Assembly: GCA_944389745.1 (NCBI GenBank) | Contig: CALXNM010000009.1 | Location: forward strand, 1-57,166 | DNA: 57,166 nt | Source: an uncultured Clostridia bacterium | GTDB taxonomy: Bacteria > Bacillota > Clostridia > TANB77 > CAG-508 | Direction: 5' to 3' | Part shown: piece by piece, positions 8,824 to 15,560 of the stretch | How the letters are laid out: each line of letters begins with the position of its first letter | Position numbering within the stretch: position 1 is the first letter of the stretch | The notes under the pieces: generated by a model | Told to the model about the DNA's origin: nothing | What the model saw: the letters and a program-made list of their open reading frames with translations, nothing else | The model's database searches: none | Translations under genes and position numbers: made by a program

Positions 8824-10029
8824 ATGGGAGTTTTTGGAATCAAAATATATGACGATGATATGGCTTTAGATGTTAAAGAAGAATATTTAGAAAAATTAAA
8901 AAAGGGAATAGATAATGAAAAGGCATTAAAAGAAATTATTGAAGAAAATAAAGATTATATAGAAGATATAGATGAAGGGCCAGTTTTCTGGATTGCATTA
9001 GCAGATACAATGTGGAATGAGGGAAGATTAACTGAAAAAGTAAAAAAAGAAGCCATAAATGCTATAGATAAAAATTTAATAAAGTGGAAGGATGAAGTAG
9101 ATGAAAAGGAATATAAATTAAGAGAAAAAGAATTATTAAAATTCAAAGATAAAATAAATAAAGAAATGCCCAAAATGAAAATACATGCTGAAACTAAAAA
9201 GAAACTTACAAAGAAAGACGAAAATAAAAAATATCAATGGAATATTGGTGATGTGTATGCATACAAACTGGATAATGAAAAAGCAAAAGAATTAAATCTT
9301 AATGGTAAATATTTAATTTTTAGAAAAATTGAAGAGGGTTTAGATAATGGAAGAGGTATTGCAATTATAACATATGTACAAATTACAAATAATGAACAAT
9401 TACCAAAAAGCAAAAAAGATTTAGAAGAACTACCATATATAGTAATATCTAATTGGGGAAATGTAAGACATGAATACAGAATTGAATTAGTCAATATATC
9501 ACAAAAGTTTATAAAAGATGAATTGATATATTTAGGAAATTATTTAGAAATAAAATTACCAAAAGATGAGCACATAGTAAGTAATAAAATAAATATACCT
9601 TGGTATAAAATTAATCAAATTGATCTTTTATTGCACGATTATAAAATTTTAGGGACTAATAAAAAACCAGTTTATTATGAGGTTGACCCTAGAGATATAG
9701 AGGATTCAAAAATTAGATTCTTGATGAGAGTTAGATATTATGAAGAAAAATTAGAAATAAAGCCACCAAACGACGCAATAGTAAAAGATGATCCGCTTCT
9801 ATATATTGCTTTAGTAGATTCAATGATGATAGGTGGAATTGTATTAAATCCAGTAGGACCATTAACGGATGAAATGAAGCAAGAAGCATATAAGAGGATA
9901 GAAATACTTAAAAATATTATTAAAGAAAGGGAAGATAAAACTAAAGAAGAAAAATTAAAAATACTTGATAAATTAAAGAACAAAATAGAAAACTTTGATT
10001 CAAAGGACAATTTTTATTTTAATTTCTAA
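8824..10029 (+). CDS. Probable immunity protein to the Rhs toxin (internally duplicated MGxxG-type)
   Basis: The gene starts 9 nt after the rhs stop with GGAGG overlapping the junction, the usual place for a toxin's immunity gene. The N-terminus (MGVFGIKIYDDDMALDVKEE then GPVFWIALADTMWNEGRLTE) belongs to a family of small proteins often seen beside contact-dependent toxins. The C-terminal part (DDPLLYIALVDSMMIGGIVL then TDEMKQEAYKRIE) repeats that pattern in diverged form, so the 401-aa protein looks like two such units flanking a middle domain of about 180 residues. No signal peptide is present, as expected for a cytoplasmic antidote. Immunity function rests on gene position and family resemblance. 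Confidence 0.65.
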   Translation: MGVFGIKIYDDDMALDVKEEYLEKLKKGIDNEKALKEIIEENKDYIEDIDEGPVFWIALADTMWNEGRLTEKVKKEAINAIDKNLIKWKDEVDEKEYKLREKELLKFKDKINKEMPKMKIHAETKKKLTKKDENKKYQWNIGDVYAYKLDNEKAKELNLNGKYLIFRKIEEGLDNGRGIAIITYVQITNNEQLPKSKKDLEELPYIVISNWGNVRHEYRIELVNISQKFIKDELIYLGNYLEIKLPKDEHIVSNKINIPWYKINQIDLLLHDYKILGTNKKPVYYEVDPRDIEDSKIRFLMRVRYYEEKLEIKPPNDAIVKDDPLLYIALVDSMMIGGIVLNPVGPLTDEMKQEAYKRIEILKNIIKEREDKTKEEKLKILDKLKNKIENFDSKDNFYFNF

Positions 10030-10072
10030 TGGAAAAATAAAAATTATCATCAATTAATTTAAGGAGAAAAAG

Positions 10073-10501
10073 ATGAAACAAAATATTAAATTAATACATG
10101 ATGGAATTATAAAAAATTATAAAGTAGACTTTAAAAGTAAAGATATAAAATTATATATTGAACCAAGTACTTCTTTGGTAACAAAGTTAGGGCATTCAAA
10201 TGGTAAAAAAGAAGAAATTGTACTTACATTTAAAGAAACTTTTGCACATAAATTTATACATGAATCCATGACGTTAGAAAATATTTTATTGGATATTGAT
10301 ATGTCTAATATATCAGTTTTTGTAAAATACCACAAAGAAGAATTAGAAGATTCTAAGGAATATGGTTGGCCGATGTTATTCAATTCAATAGAAGAATTAG
10401 AAGAAAAATTGAAAAAAGAAAAATATAATTATTACGATATATATTCAAGTCTAGGCATGTCTGGGTGGATAGTTGCTAAGGATATGACGATTGAATATTA
10501 G
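10073..10501 (+). CDS. Hypothetical protein, possible second immunity protein (142 aa)
   Basis: This soluble acidic 142-residue protein of mixed strand and helix has no recognised domain. It follows the first putative immunity gene by 43 nt with a clear AAGGAG before its ATG, and the unit ends in a strong terminator, so the three genes form one transcript. Motif-like segments are WPMLFNSIEELEEKLKKEKY and SLGMSGWIVAKDM. Polymorphic toxin loci often hold extra or orphan immunity genes downstream, so that is the leading guess. Nothing in the sequence proves it. Confidence 0.55.
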   Translation: MKQNIKLIHDGIIKNYKVDFKSKDIKLYIEPSTSLVTKLGHSNGKKEEIVLTFKETFAHKFIHESMTLENILLDIDMSNISVFVKYHKEELEDSKEYGWPMLFNSIEELEEKLKKEKYNYYDIYSSLGMSGWIVAKDMTIEY

Positions 10502-10514
10502 GTAGATGTTTATA

Positions 10515-10545
10515 AAAAAGCTTACATTTTGTAAGCTTTTTTATA
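10515..10545. terminator. Bidirectional terminator between the toxin operon and the convergent regulator gene
   Basis: An 11-bp perfect stem (AAAAAGCTTAC with GTAAGCTTTTT, loop ATTTT) carries T runs on both strands. It ends the toxin-immunity operon in one direction and the response-regulator gene in the other. Confidence 0.85.
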
Positions 10546-10614
10546 TTATAATAGGCACGTCATTTATCTCGCAAAATCTGCTATGTTGTAATATAAAATA
10601 AATATAATAACTAT

Positions 10615-11331
10615 TTATCCTCTATTTGCCTTATATAAATAGTTTACTATTAGATCAGCCAAATAAGATATTGTTATTTCATAAGCAGAATTATAATTAT
10701 CAAAAATAGAGTATAGTAATTCCTTATCCATAAATCTTTTAGCACTAGATAAAGAATTATCTATACTCCATTTTATTTGCATTGGTGTATAAAATCCGCC
10801 TAATTCCAAAGCGACAATATTATATAATTGTTTTAATGATAACTTGAAGTTTTTTCTTTGATATTTTGAATATATTAATTCTATAAAGTTTGATGTTCCA
10901 GAAGAAGATAAATTAAAACCTAGTTGAGACAAAATGTTTCTTATAGTTTCTTTAGAAGATACTAAAATATTGTTTTCAAATATTTCTTGAGCTGAAAATA
11001 TTGCTTGTTCATATTTAAATGGTTTCGGTAAAAGACGATATATATTAGAAAAATCATATAAATTAGAGACTAATTCTTTTGAGCAAGATGTAACAATTAT
11101 ATTTTTTCTATCATCTTTATTTTTTAAGTTTTTCAAAACACCTAATCCGTTTATTTTAGGCATGTCTAAATCTAAAAATAATACATCTGGTTTTTTATCT
11201 AAATAATTATCGATTGTTTCTTGACCTGTAGTAGCAGTAGCTACTATTTCAAAATTTGTTTCATTTGTTATATAGTTACTAAAACTTTGTAACTGTTTTT
11301 CGTCATCTTCGGCGATTATGACTTTAATCAT
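10615..11331 (-). CDS. Spo0A-like response regulator (receiver domain plus Spo0A C-terminal-type domain)
   Basis: Residues 1-120 are a CheY-like receiver: MIKVIIAEDDE with the acidic pair, LFLDLDMPKING with the phospho-acceptor Asp, IIVTSCS and the LPKPF lysine. Residues about 135-235 follow the Spo0A effector domain layout (ISQLGFNLSSSGTSNFIELI, LYNIVALELGGFYTPMQIKW, and a C-terminal helix with YLADLIVNYL). The recognition-helix region differs from that of classical Spo0A, so its DNA target is probably different. Start ATG 11331 was chosen for the AGGGGG upstream; a longer frame to 11355 lacks a site. A promoter overlapped by a perfect palindrome precedes it. Being carried on the element, it could tie element genes to host development (inference). 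Confidence 0.75.
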   Translation of the reverse strand: MIKVIIAEDDEKQLQSFSNYITNETNFEIVATATTGQETIDNYLDKKPDVLFLDLDMPKINGLGVLKNLKNKDDRKNIIVTSCSKELVSNLYDFSNIYRLLPKPFKYEQAIFSAQEIFENNILVSSKETIRNILSQLGFNLSSSGTSNFIELIYSKYQRKNFKLSLKQLYNIVALELGGFYTPMQIKWSIDNSLSSAKRFMDKELLYSIFDNYNSAYEITISYLADLIVNYLYKANRG

Positions 11332-11363
11332 ATTAGCCCCCTTAATATAAAACAAATTTCAAA

Positions 11364-11395
11364 GTAATTATAGCATTATAATGCTATAATTACAA
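11364..11395 (-). promoter_or_regulatory. Promoter of the Spo0A-like gene embedded in a 30-bp perfect palindrome
   Basis: Bases 11364-11393 form a perfect 30-bp palindrome (half-site GTAATTATAGCATTA). On the minus strand TTGTAA (complement of 11390-11395) and TATAAT (complement of 11367-11372) are separated by exactly 17 nt. The palindrome thus covers the spacer and the -10, which is typical of an operator for a dimeric autoregulator. Confidence 0.75.
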
Positions 11396-11419
11396 CACTT
11401 TCAGAAGTAATTTTACATA

Positions 11420-11464
11420 AAAAGTGGTAAAAAGTGGTAACATTTACTACCTTTTACTACTTTT
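11420..11464. promoter_or_regulatory. Inverted repeat with tandem AAAGTGGTAA boxes
   Basis: Two 21-nt arms (11420-11440 and 11444-11464) separated by only CAT pair at 18 of 21 positions. The left arm holds two exact copies of AAAGTGGTAA and the right arm two near-copies in inverse orientation. This looks like a cooperative operator with four half-sites. The GTGG-box pattern recalls MraZ-type operators, but that is a resemblance only. It lies upstream of the Spo0A-like gene and between it and the sigma-like operon. Confidence 0.6.
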
Positions 11465-11505
11465 ATAGAAAAAAACTTAAAATCGTTTTAATATTACTTC
11501 TAGGA

Positions 11506-11698
11506 CAAAGTCTATAAGTAAGGAAAATTATTAATTCACATTAGAAAAATTTTAAAGTAACTGATGAGAATATTAATTAATTTTTATTTATAGACTTTGA
11601 TTTTTAGGAGGTGTAAAAATGTAAATAGTGTTTAAAGTAAAAGATAATTTAATAATCTTTCTTTACTTTTAGACATTTGTCCAATCTAGAATGATTGG
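11506..11698 (+). promoter_or_regulatory. Structured leader of the sigma-like operon with a start-stop mini-ORF
   Basis: CAAAGTCTATAA (11506-11517) is a perfect inverse of TTATAGACTTTG (11588-11599), 70 nt apart. Then AGGAGGTG (11606-11613) precedes an ATG followed immediately by TAA (11619-11624), a start-stop element. A hairpin spans 11634-11669 (AAAGTAAAAGAT with ATCTTTCTTTACTTT). A second one, CCAATC with GATTGG at 11681-11698, reaches the ribosome binding site of the next gene. Together they look like a translational or attenuation control leader. This is inferred from sequence alone. Confidence 0.5.
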
Positions 11699-11710
11699 AG
11701 AGAATGAAAA

Positions 11711-12139
11711 TTGGAAAGAAAGTATTATTTAGTAGAGAATTTATCAAATGAAGAGAAAAAATATTTGAAAACATTAATCTTAAATGTAAGAAGAAAATAC
11801 ATAAGAGATAATTATAGTTTTATAAATAATAAAAACTTAGGTTATGGTGAATTAGATATAGAAGATTCAATATCTCTATTCGACACTCTATTGTGCAAAT
11901 TTGAAAAAGAATTAAAATCAGCTATTGAATTTGAAAAATTAATATCAAATGAAAAATTATACAAAATTATAAGAGCATTGTCTTTAAAGGAAAAGATGAT
12001 GCTCTTTTATTTGTATAAGGAAAATAAAAAAATAGAAGAAGTTGCTTTATTAATTAATGTTAGTAGAGCCACAGCATTTAGAATGAGGCAAAAGTTATTA
12101 GACAAAATATTAAGAGAGTTTTTTAAGGAGGAAAAGTAA
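11711..12139 (+). CDS. Sigma-70-like (region 4) regulator of mobile-element type
   Basis: The 142-residue protein has an N-terminal helix rich in basic residues (LSNEEKKYLKTLILNVRRKY) and a C-terminal sigma region 4-like helix-turn-helix (LSLKEKMMLFYLYKENKKIE then VALLINVSRATAFRMRQKLL). This matches the short sigma-like regulators found with a partner HTH protein in Tn916-type and skin-type elements. The start is TTG at 11711 with GGAGAG about 10 nt upstream; the nearby ATG at 11704 is out of frame. The next gene begins 1 nt after its stop, so they are coupled. It may direct transcription of element genes. Confidence 0.7.
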   Translation: MERKYYLVENLSNEEKKYLKTLILNVRRKYIRDNYSFINNKNLGYGELDIEDSISLFDTLLCKFEKELKSAIEFEKLISNEKLYKIIRALSLKEKMMLFYLYKENKKIEEVALLINVSRATAFRMRQKLLDKILREFFKEEK

Positions 12140-12304
12140 ATGTTGTTCAATAATTTTAAGTTAGAAGATACAGAAATATTGAAGATAATAAAAGACTATG
12201 AACCATTAATCAATAAAAATTCTATTATAAATGCAAAAATTGACGAGGACTTAAGGCAGGAAATCAATTTGGCTATATATAAAGAATTGAAAAAAAATAA
12301 ATAA
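12140..12304 (+). CDS. Small helix-turn-helix protein of the conjugative-transposon type (54 aa)
   Basis: This short gene starts at the ATG right after the TAA of the sigma-like gene, with AAGGAGG 10 nt upstream. Its 54 residues contain ILKIIKDYEPLINKNSII and IDEDLRQEINLAIYKEL, the signature of the HTH_16 family (PF12645), whose members follow a sigma-like gene in Tn916 relatives. This pairing with the upstream gene supports a shared regulatory job in the mobile element. No other domain is present. Confidence 0.75.
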   Translation: MLFNNFKLEDTEILKIIKDYEPLINKNSIINAKIDEDLRQEINLAIYKELKKNK

Positions 12305-12382
12305 ATTTTGGAAAAATGAGATTTTTTTGAGATTTCTTGGACTTCTATTAGTAGAAAGCTGAAGTAAGGGAGGTGTACTAAT

Positions 12383-12577
12383 ATGGAGTCCGAGAAAAGT
12401 GATTTAATTGAATGGAAAGATGCTATTTCGTATATGCAAATTGCAGTTCACACATTACAGAATAGTGCAACAGAGATAACACCAAAAACAATTAAAAGCG
12501 AAATGGAAATGCTAAGAAAAAAATTTGGAACAAATGAAATAAGAAGACTAGCTGGAATAATACTTAAAAGAAGATAA
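12383..12577 (+). CDS. Small hypothetical protein (64 aa)
   Basis: A 64-residue helical protein with a basic C-terminus (IRRLAGIILKRR) and no recognised domain. A strong GGGAGGTG sits 9 nt before the ATG. It lies between the sigma/HTH pair and the HTH-recombinase segment on the same strand. By size, charge and position it is one of two candidates in this window for a recombination directionality factor, the small protein that makes a large serine recombinase excise. That is only a positional suggestion. Confidence 0.5.
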   Translation: MESEKSDLIEWKDAISYMQIAVHTLQNSATEITPKTIKSEMEMLRKKFGTNEIRRLAGIILKRR

Positions 12578-12645
12578 AAGAATGAAGAAAAACATACAAA
12601 AGGAAAAAATAGAGTTTTGCTCTATAAATTTGTTATGCAAAAAAA

Positions 12646-12675
12646 TTGTTAGTAAAAAGTTGCAGTATATATTAT
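12646..12675 (+). promoter_or_regulatory. Probable promoter of the HTH-recombinase segment
   Basis: TTGTTA at 12646-12651 is followed by overlapping -10-like boxes TATATT (12668-12673, 16-nt spacer) and TATTAT (12670-12675, 18-nt spacer), close to the AAGAGG of the next gene. It looks vegetative; no mother-cell (sigma-E or sigma-K) promoter was recognised here. Confidence 0.4.
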
Positions 12676-12693
12676 AAATAAGAGGTGTTTCTG

Positions 12694-13113
12694 ATGAATA
12701 TTAAAGAACAAGTATTAAATTTATTCTTTATTGAACATAAAAAACAAAAAGAAATTGCTGAGAAACTAAATATTCCAAAATATACTGTATCACGAATAGT
12801 TACAAAAGATGATAGGTATATAAAAGAAAAAGAAGAACGAAAAAATCAAAGTACAATCAATAATAAAAACAAAACCATTGAATATATTTATTCTAAAAGA
12901 AAGCAAAAGAAAGTTGATGAATATGATTCTGTAAAAAAAATGCATATGCAGGCAGTTATGGAATTATCAGAAAAAAATAAACCTATGAACAATAAGGCAT
13001 ATAGAGACTGGAATCCCTCTATATATAAATATAACGAAAGAAGTAAAAATTATGTATTAAAAAAAGGAATTAATGTAGGGGCTGATGTACCAAAGAAAAT
13101 AAAATGGTCTTAA
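12694..13113 (+). CDS. HTH DNA-binding protein (sigma region 4-like helix-turn-helix)
   Basis: The N-terminus is a clear helix-turn-helix (LNLFFIEHKKQKEIAEKLNI then KYTVSRIVTKD), followed by a basic tail of about 95 residues (YIYSKRKQKKVDEYDSVKKM and ending NVGADVPKKIKWS). The ATG at 12694 was chosen because AAGAGG lies about 9 nt upstream; the longer frame begins with GTG at 12685 inside that spacing. Similar 140-residue proteins in clostridia are labelled DNA-binding regulators. It lies upstream of the recombinase on the same strand and is a plausible regulator of it. Confidence 0.6.
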   Translation: MNIKEQVLNLFFIEHKKQKEIAEKLNIPKYTVSRIVTKDDRYIKEKEERKNQSTINNKNKTIEYIYSKRKQKKVDEYDSVKKMHMQAVMELSEKNKPMNNKAYRDWNPSIYKYNERSKNYVLKKGINVGADVPKKIKWS

Positions 13114-13145
13114 GTTAAAATAGTGTGGTTATTGAGGATGATGAT

Positions 13146-13307
13146 ATGGAAATTATTATAAATTCATCCACTAATGAAAAATCTACGAAAAATATAGCTT
13201 TTATAAGAGCTTTATTAATTAAGTATTCAATAGAGAACTTAGAAATAAGCTACAGTCAAAAAGAACAATTGAGAAAGAAAATATTAGAATATTTGAAAAG
13301 TTCTTGA
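13146..13307 (+). CDS. Small hypothetical protein upstream of the recombinase (53 aa)
   Basis: The 53-residue protein has no recognised domain. ATG 13146 with GAGG 8 nt upstream is preferred over GTG 13125. The sequence is helical, with IAFIRALLIKYSIENLEI and KEQLRKKILEYLKSS. It ends 55 nt before the large serine recombinase gene, so the two are likely co-expressed. Its position makes it a second candidate for a recombination directionality factor, without direct support from sequence. Confidence 0.5.
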   Translation: MEIIINSSTNEKSTKNIAFIRALLIKYSIENLEISYSQKEQLRKKILEYLKSS

Positions 13308-13362
13308 ATATAAGCTTAATGAGAGTTAGAATAGCAAAAACTTATAAAAAGGAAGATGTTTA

Positions 13363-15204
13363 ATGAAAAAACATATTTTAATTTTTATTTATTCAAGAAA
13401 ATCAAAATATACAAATAAAGGTGATTCAATAGGAAATCAAATAGAATTAGCAAAAGAATATATAGAATTACATTATCCTAATAGTGAGTATGATGTTGAA
13501 ACAAAAATTTATGAAGATGAAGGTTTTTCAGGTGGCAGTATAGATAGACCAAACTTTCAAAGAATGATGAAAGATGAATTAAAATATCACGCAGATATTT
13601 TAATATGTTATAGGTTAGATAGGATTAGTAGAAATATATCAGATTTTTCTAATCTAATGGAAGAATTGAAAAAATACAATACTGATTTTGTATCTATTAA
13701 AGAACAATTTGATACTAAAACTCCCATGGGAAGAGCAATGATGTATATTGCATCAGTCTTTGCTCAACTTGAAAGGGAAGTTATTGCGGAAAGAATTAGA
13801 GATAATATGCACGAACTTGCAAAAACAGGTAGGTGGCTTGGAGGATCAACGCCTACTGGTTTTACAGCTGAGAAATATGATTTAGTTCAGGTACTTGAAA
13901 AAAATACTGATAATCTACTAGAAAAAAAGGTAAAAAAAGCTTGTAAATTGGTTGAAGATAAAAACGAAAAGAAAATAATATTGGATATGGCAAATATATT
14001 CTTGAAAAAGAAATCATTAACAGGTGCAGAAACTGAACTAATCAATAAAAATATTCTTTCTAGAACTGGAGTGTACTTTTCTACTGGAAGAATTAGAGCT
14101 ATACTTACTAATCCTGTATATGCAACATACGATGAAGTAACTGAAAAATATTTTAATGAAAATAACATTGAATTATATGTAAGTGATGAAAAAAGAGGTA
14201 AATACGGTAAATATGGATTGATTGCTTATAATAAAACTGATTATGGAACGATAAAAGATAAATCAGAATGGATTGTTGCAGTTGGTGAACATAGTGGTTT
14301 TTTAAAAGGATCAGATTGGGTTAAAATTCAGGATATTATAGATAAGAATAAAGAAAAAAGATATCGCGCTAGTAATCGTACTAACAAAGCTCTTTTATCA
14401 GGATTGTTACGCTGTAACTGTTGTGGTTCATTTATGAGACCAAAAAGTACAGGTAACCAACCTAAAAAAGCTAATTATAAAAGATATTACTATACTTGTG
14501 AGCTAAAAGATAGGAGTAGAGGCTCAAAATGTAATGGAAAAAATATAAATGGAATTGTTTTAGATACTGAGATAGTCAAAAAATTAAAAGAAATTTTTGT
14601 TCCTAATTCTGAAATTTACAACGAACTTAAATCAATGTCAGTATCTAAGAAAGACACTATAAAAAGTAAAGGTGAAGAAATAGAGATTTTGAATAACAAA
14701 TATAAGAAAAATAATACTGAAATTCATAATCTAGTTGAAAAATTAAAGTATATTGATGTAAGTATCATAAATGTAGTTAATGATGAAATAAAAAGACTTC
14801 AACAAGAAAATAATGCTATTCAAAAGCAAATAACATTTTTACAAAAAGAGAATGAAAATCTTAAAGTCGAAGAAAATTTTGAAAAAATAAGCAGTAAATT
14901 AGTTTTAGATATTATAGATAATTACTTTAATATATTTGATGAATTAGATATAAAATTAAAAAAAGATATTTTAAGAATTCTTGTTAAAGATATAAGAGGA
15001 AATGGAGAAAAGGTAACAGTTAATTTATTGAATACAAATTTTGATGCAGAAAGAAAATCGCTTTTATTTGATAGTTTTAATAAAATTGAAGATGTATCAA
15101 GTTCGCCAACAGAAAACAATAGCAATTGCGACAGTATGCTGACTGCGAACTCTTTAAGTTCGTCAATAGAATACGATAGCAGTTGCGACAGTCATTATGA
15201 ATAG
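13363..15204 (+). CDS. Large serine recombinase (site-specific integrase/excisionase of the element)
   Basis: The 613-residue protein begins with a resolvase catalytic domain (residues 1-150: IYSRKSKYTNKGDSIGNQIE with the active serine, YEDEGFSGGSIDRPNFQRM, YRLDRISRNISDF). It continues with a recombinase domain (about 160-300), a zinc ribbon (LLRCNCCGSF then CELKDR and KCNGK, about 345-390) and a long coiled coil (about 425-510). It is full length for the family and preceded by AAGGAAG. Its last codons overlap the cwlJ 3' fragment: the stop lies at 15202-15204 while CwlJ homology on another frame begins near 15173. So the gene ends at the attachment site. It should integrate and excise the element. 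Confidence 0.92.
   Translation: MKKHILIFIYSRKSKYTNKGDSIGNQIELAKEYIELHYPNSEYDVETKIYEDEGFSGGSIDRPNFQRMMKDELKYHADILICYRLDRISRNISDFSNLMEELKKYNTDFVSIKEQFDTKTPMGRAMMYIASVFAQLEREVIAERIRDNMHELAKTGRWLGGSTPTGFTAEKYDLVQVLEKNTDNLLEKKVKKACKLVEDKNEKKIILDMANIFLKKKSLTGAETELINKNILSRTGVYFSTGRIRAILTNPVYATYDEVTEKYFNENNIELYVSDEKRGKYGKYGLIAYNKTDYGTIKDKSEWIVAVGEHSGFLKGSDWVKIQDIIDKNKEKRYRASNRTNKALLSGLLRCNCCGSFMRPKSTGNQPKKANYKRYYYTCELKDRSRGSKCNGKNINGIVLDTEIVKKLKEIFVPNSEIYNELKSMSVSKKDTIKSKGEEIEILNNKYKKNNTEIHNLVEKLKYIDVSIINVVNDEIKRLQQENNAIQKQITFLQKENENLKVEENFEKISSKLVLDIIDNYFNIFDELDIKLKKDILRILVKDIRGNGEKVTVNLLNTNFDAERKSLLFDSFNKIEDVSSSPTENNSNCDSMLTANSLSSSIEYDSSCDSHYE
15116..15192 (+). repeat. Imperfect 20-bp direct repeat at the element-cwlJ junction (candidate attachment site)
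   Basis: ACAATAGCAATTGCGACAGT (15116-15135) and ACGATAGCAGTTGCGACAGT (15173-15192) match at 18 of 20 positions, 57 nt apart. In the cwlJ frame they read TIAIATV and TIAVATV, so the first copy looks like a second version of the same cwlJ segment. A small hairpin (CGAACT with AGTTCG) lies between them. The recombination core is probably within this repeat. Confidence 0.6.
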
Positions 15205-15547
15205 AGTTCATGCAACTGAAGGAGAGTATTCTAGAGTGTCACAAGGTGGCAACATTAGAAATATAATATTTCAAGAAGGTCAATTTGATTGTGTTAGAGA
15301 AACAATTAATGGTCAATATAACCCACAAAATATATATAATATGAATCCGACTGATGTACATTATGAAATAGCTGATTGGGCTCTATCAGGTAATAAACTA
15401 AATGAAATAGGAGAATGCTTATGGTATTTAAATCCTATTAGACCTAATTGTGGCTCTACTTTTCCGTCAAATGGCTCAGGGGTATTTCACACTAGACTTG
15501 GTATGCATTGTTTTTACAAACCAACAAGTACATATGCAAATACCTAA
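15197..15547 (+). CDS. cwlJ: 3' part of cwlJ, spore cortex-lytic hydrolase interrupted by the mobile element
   Basis: The listed start is the first ATG, but CwlJ/SleB-type homology (TIAVATVIMNRV) extends in frame to about 15173, inside the recombinase gene. The rest follows B. subtilis CwlJ as I remember it: NIRNIIFQEGQFDCV, then CLWYLNPIRPNCGSTF, and the ending LGMHCFYKPT, ending at the normal C-terminus. About 30 N-terminal residues are missing, including the segment with the catalytic Glu (AEAEGE in B. subtilis), so this fragment alone should be inactive. No 5' fragment was found in the window. gerQ, the usual partner, begins 14 nt downstream. Either the gene is rebuilt by excision or it is a true pseudogene. 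Confidence 0.85.
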   Translation: MNRVHATEGEYSRVSQGGNIRNIIFQEGQFDCVRETINGQYNPQNIYNMNPTDVHYEIADWALSGNKLNEIGECLWYLNPIRPNCGSTFPSNGSGVFHTRLGMHCFYKPTSTYANT

Positions 15548-15560
15548 AAAGGAGGTTATT

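Noticed and set aside
11364-11393. The 30-bp palindrome as a terminator
   Set aside because: It is AT-rich, has no following T tract and coincides with a well-spaced promoter upstream of a gene, so an operator is more likely.
1-13362. A 5' fragment of cwlJ inside the window
   Set aside because: I looked for a short frame with an AEAxGE-like motif next to a GCxxTTGCGACAGT-like sequence in the gaps between genes and found none, so the left end is taken to lie outside the window.
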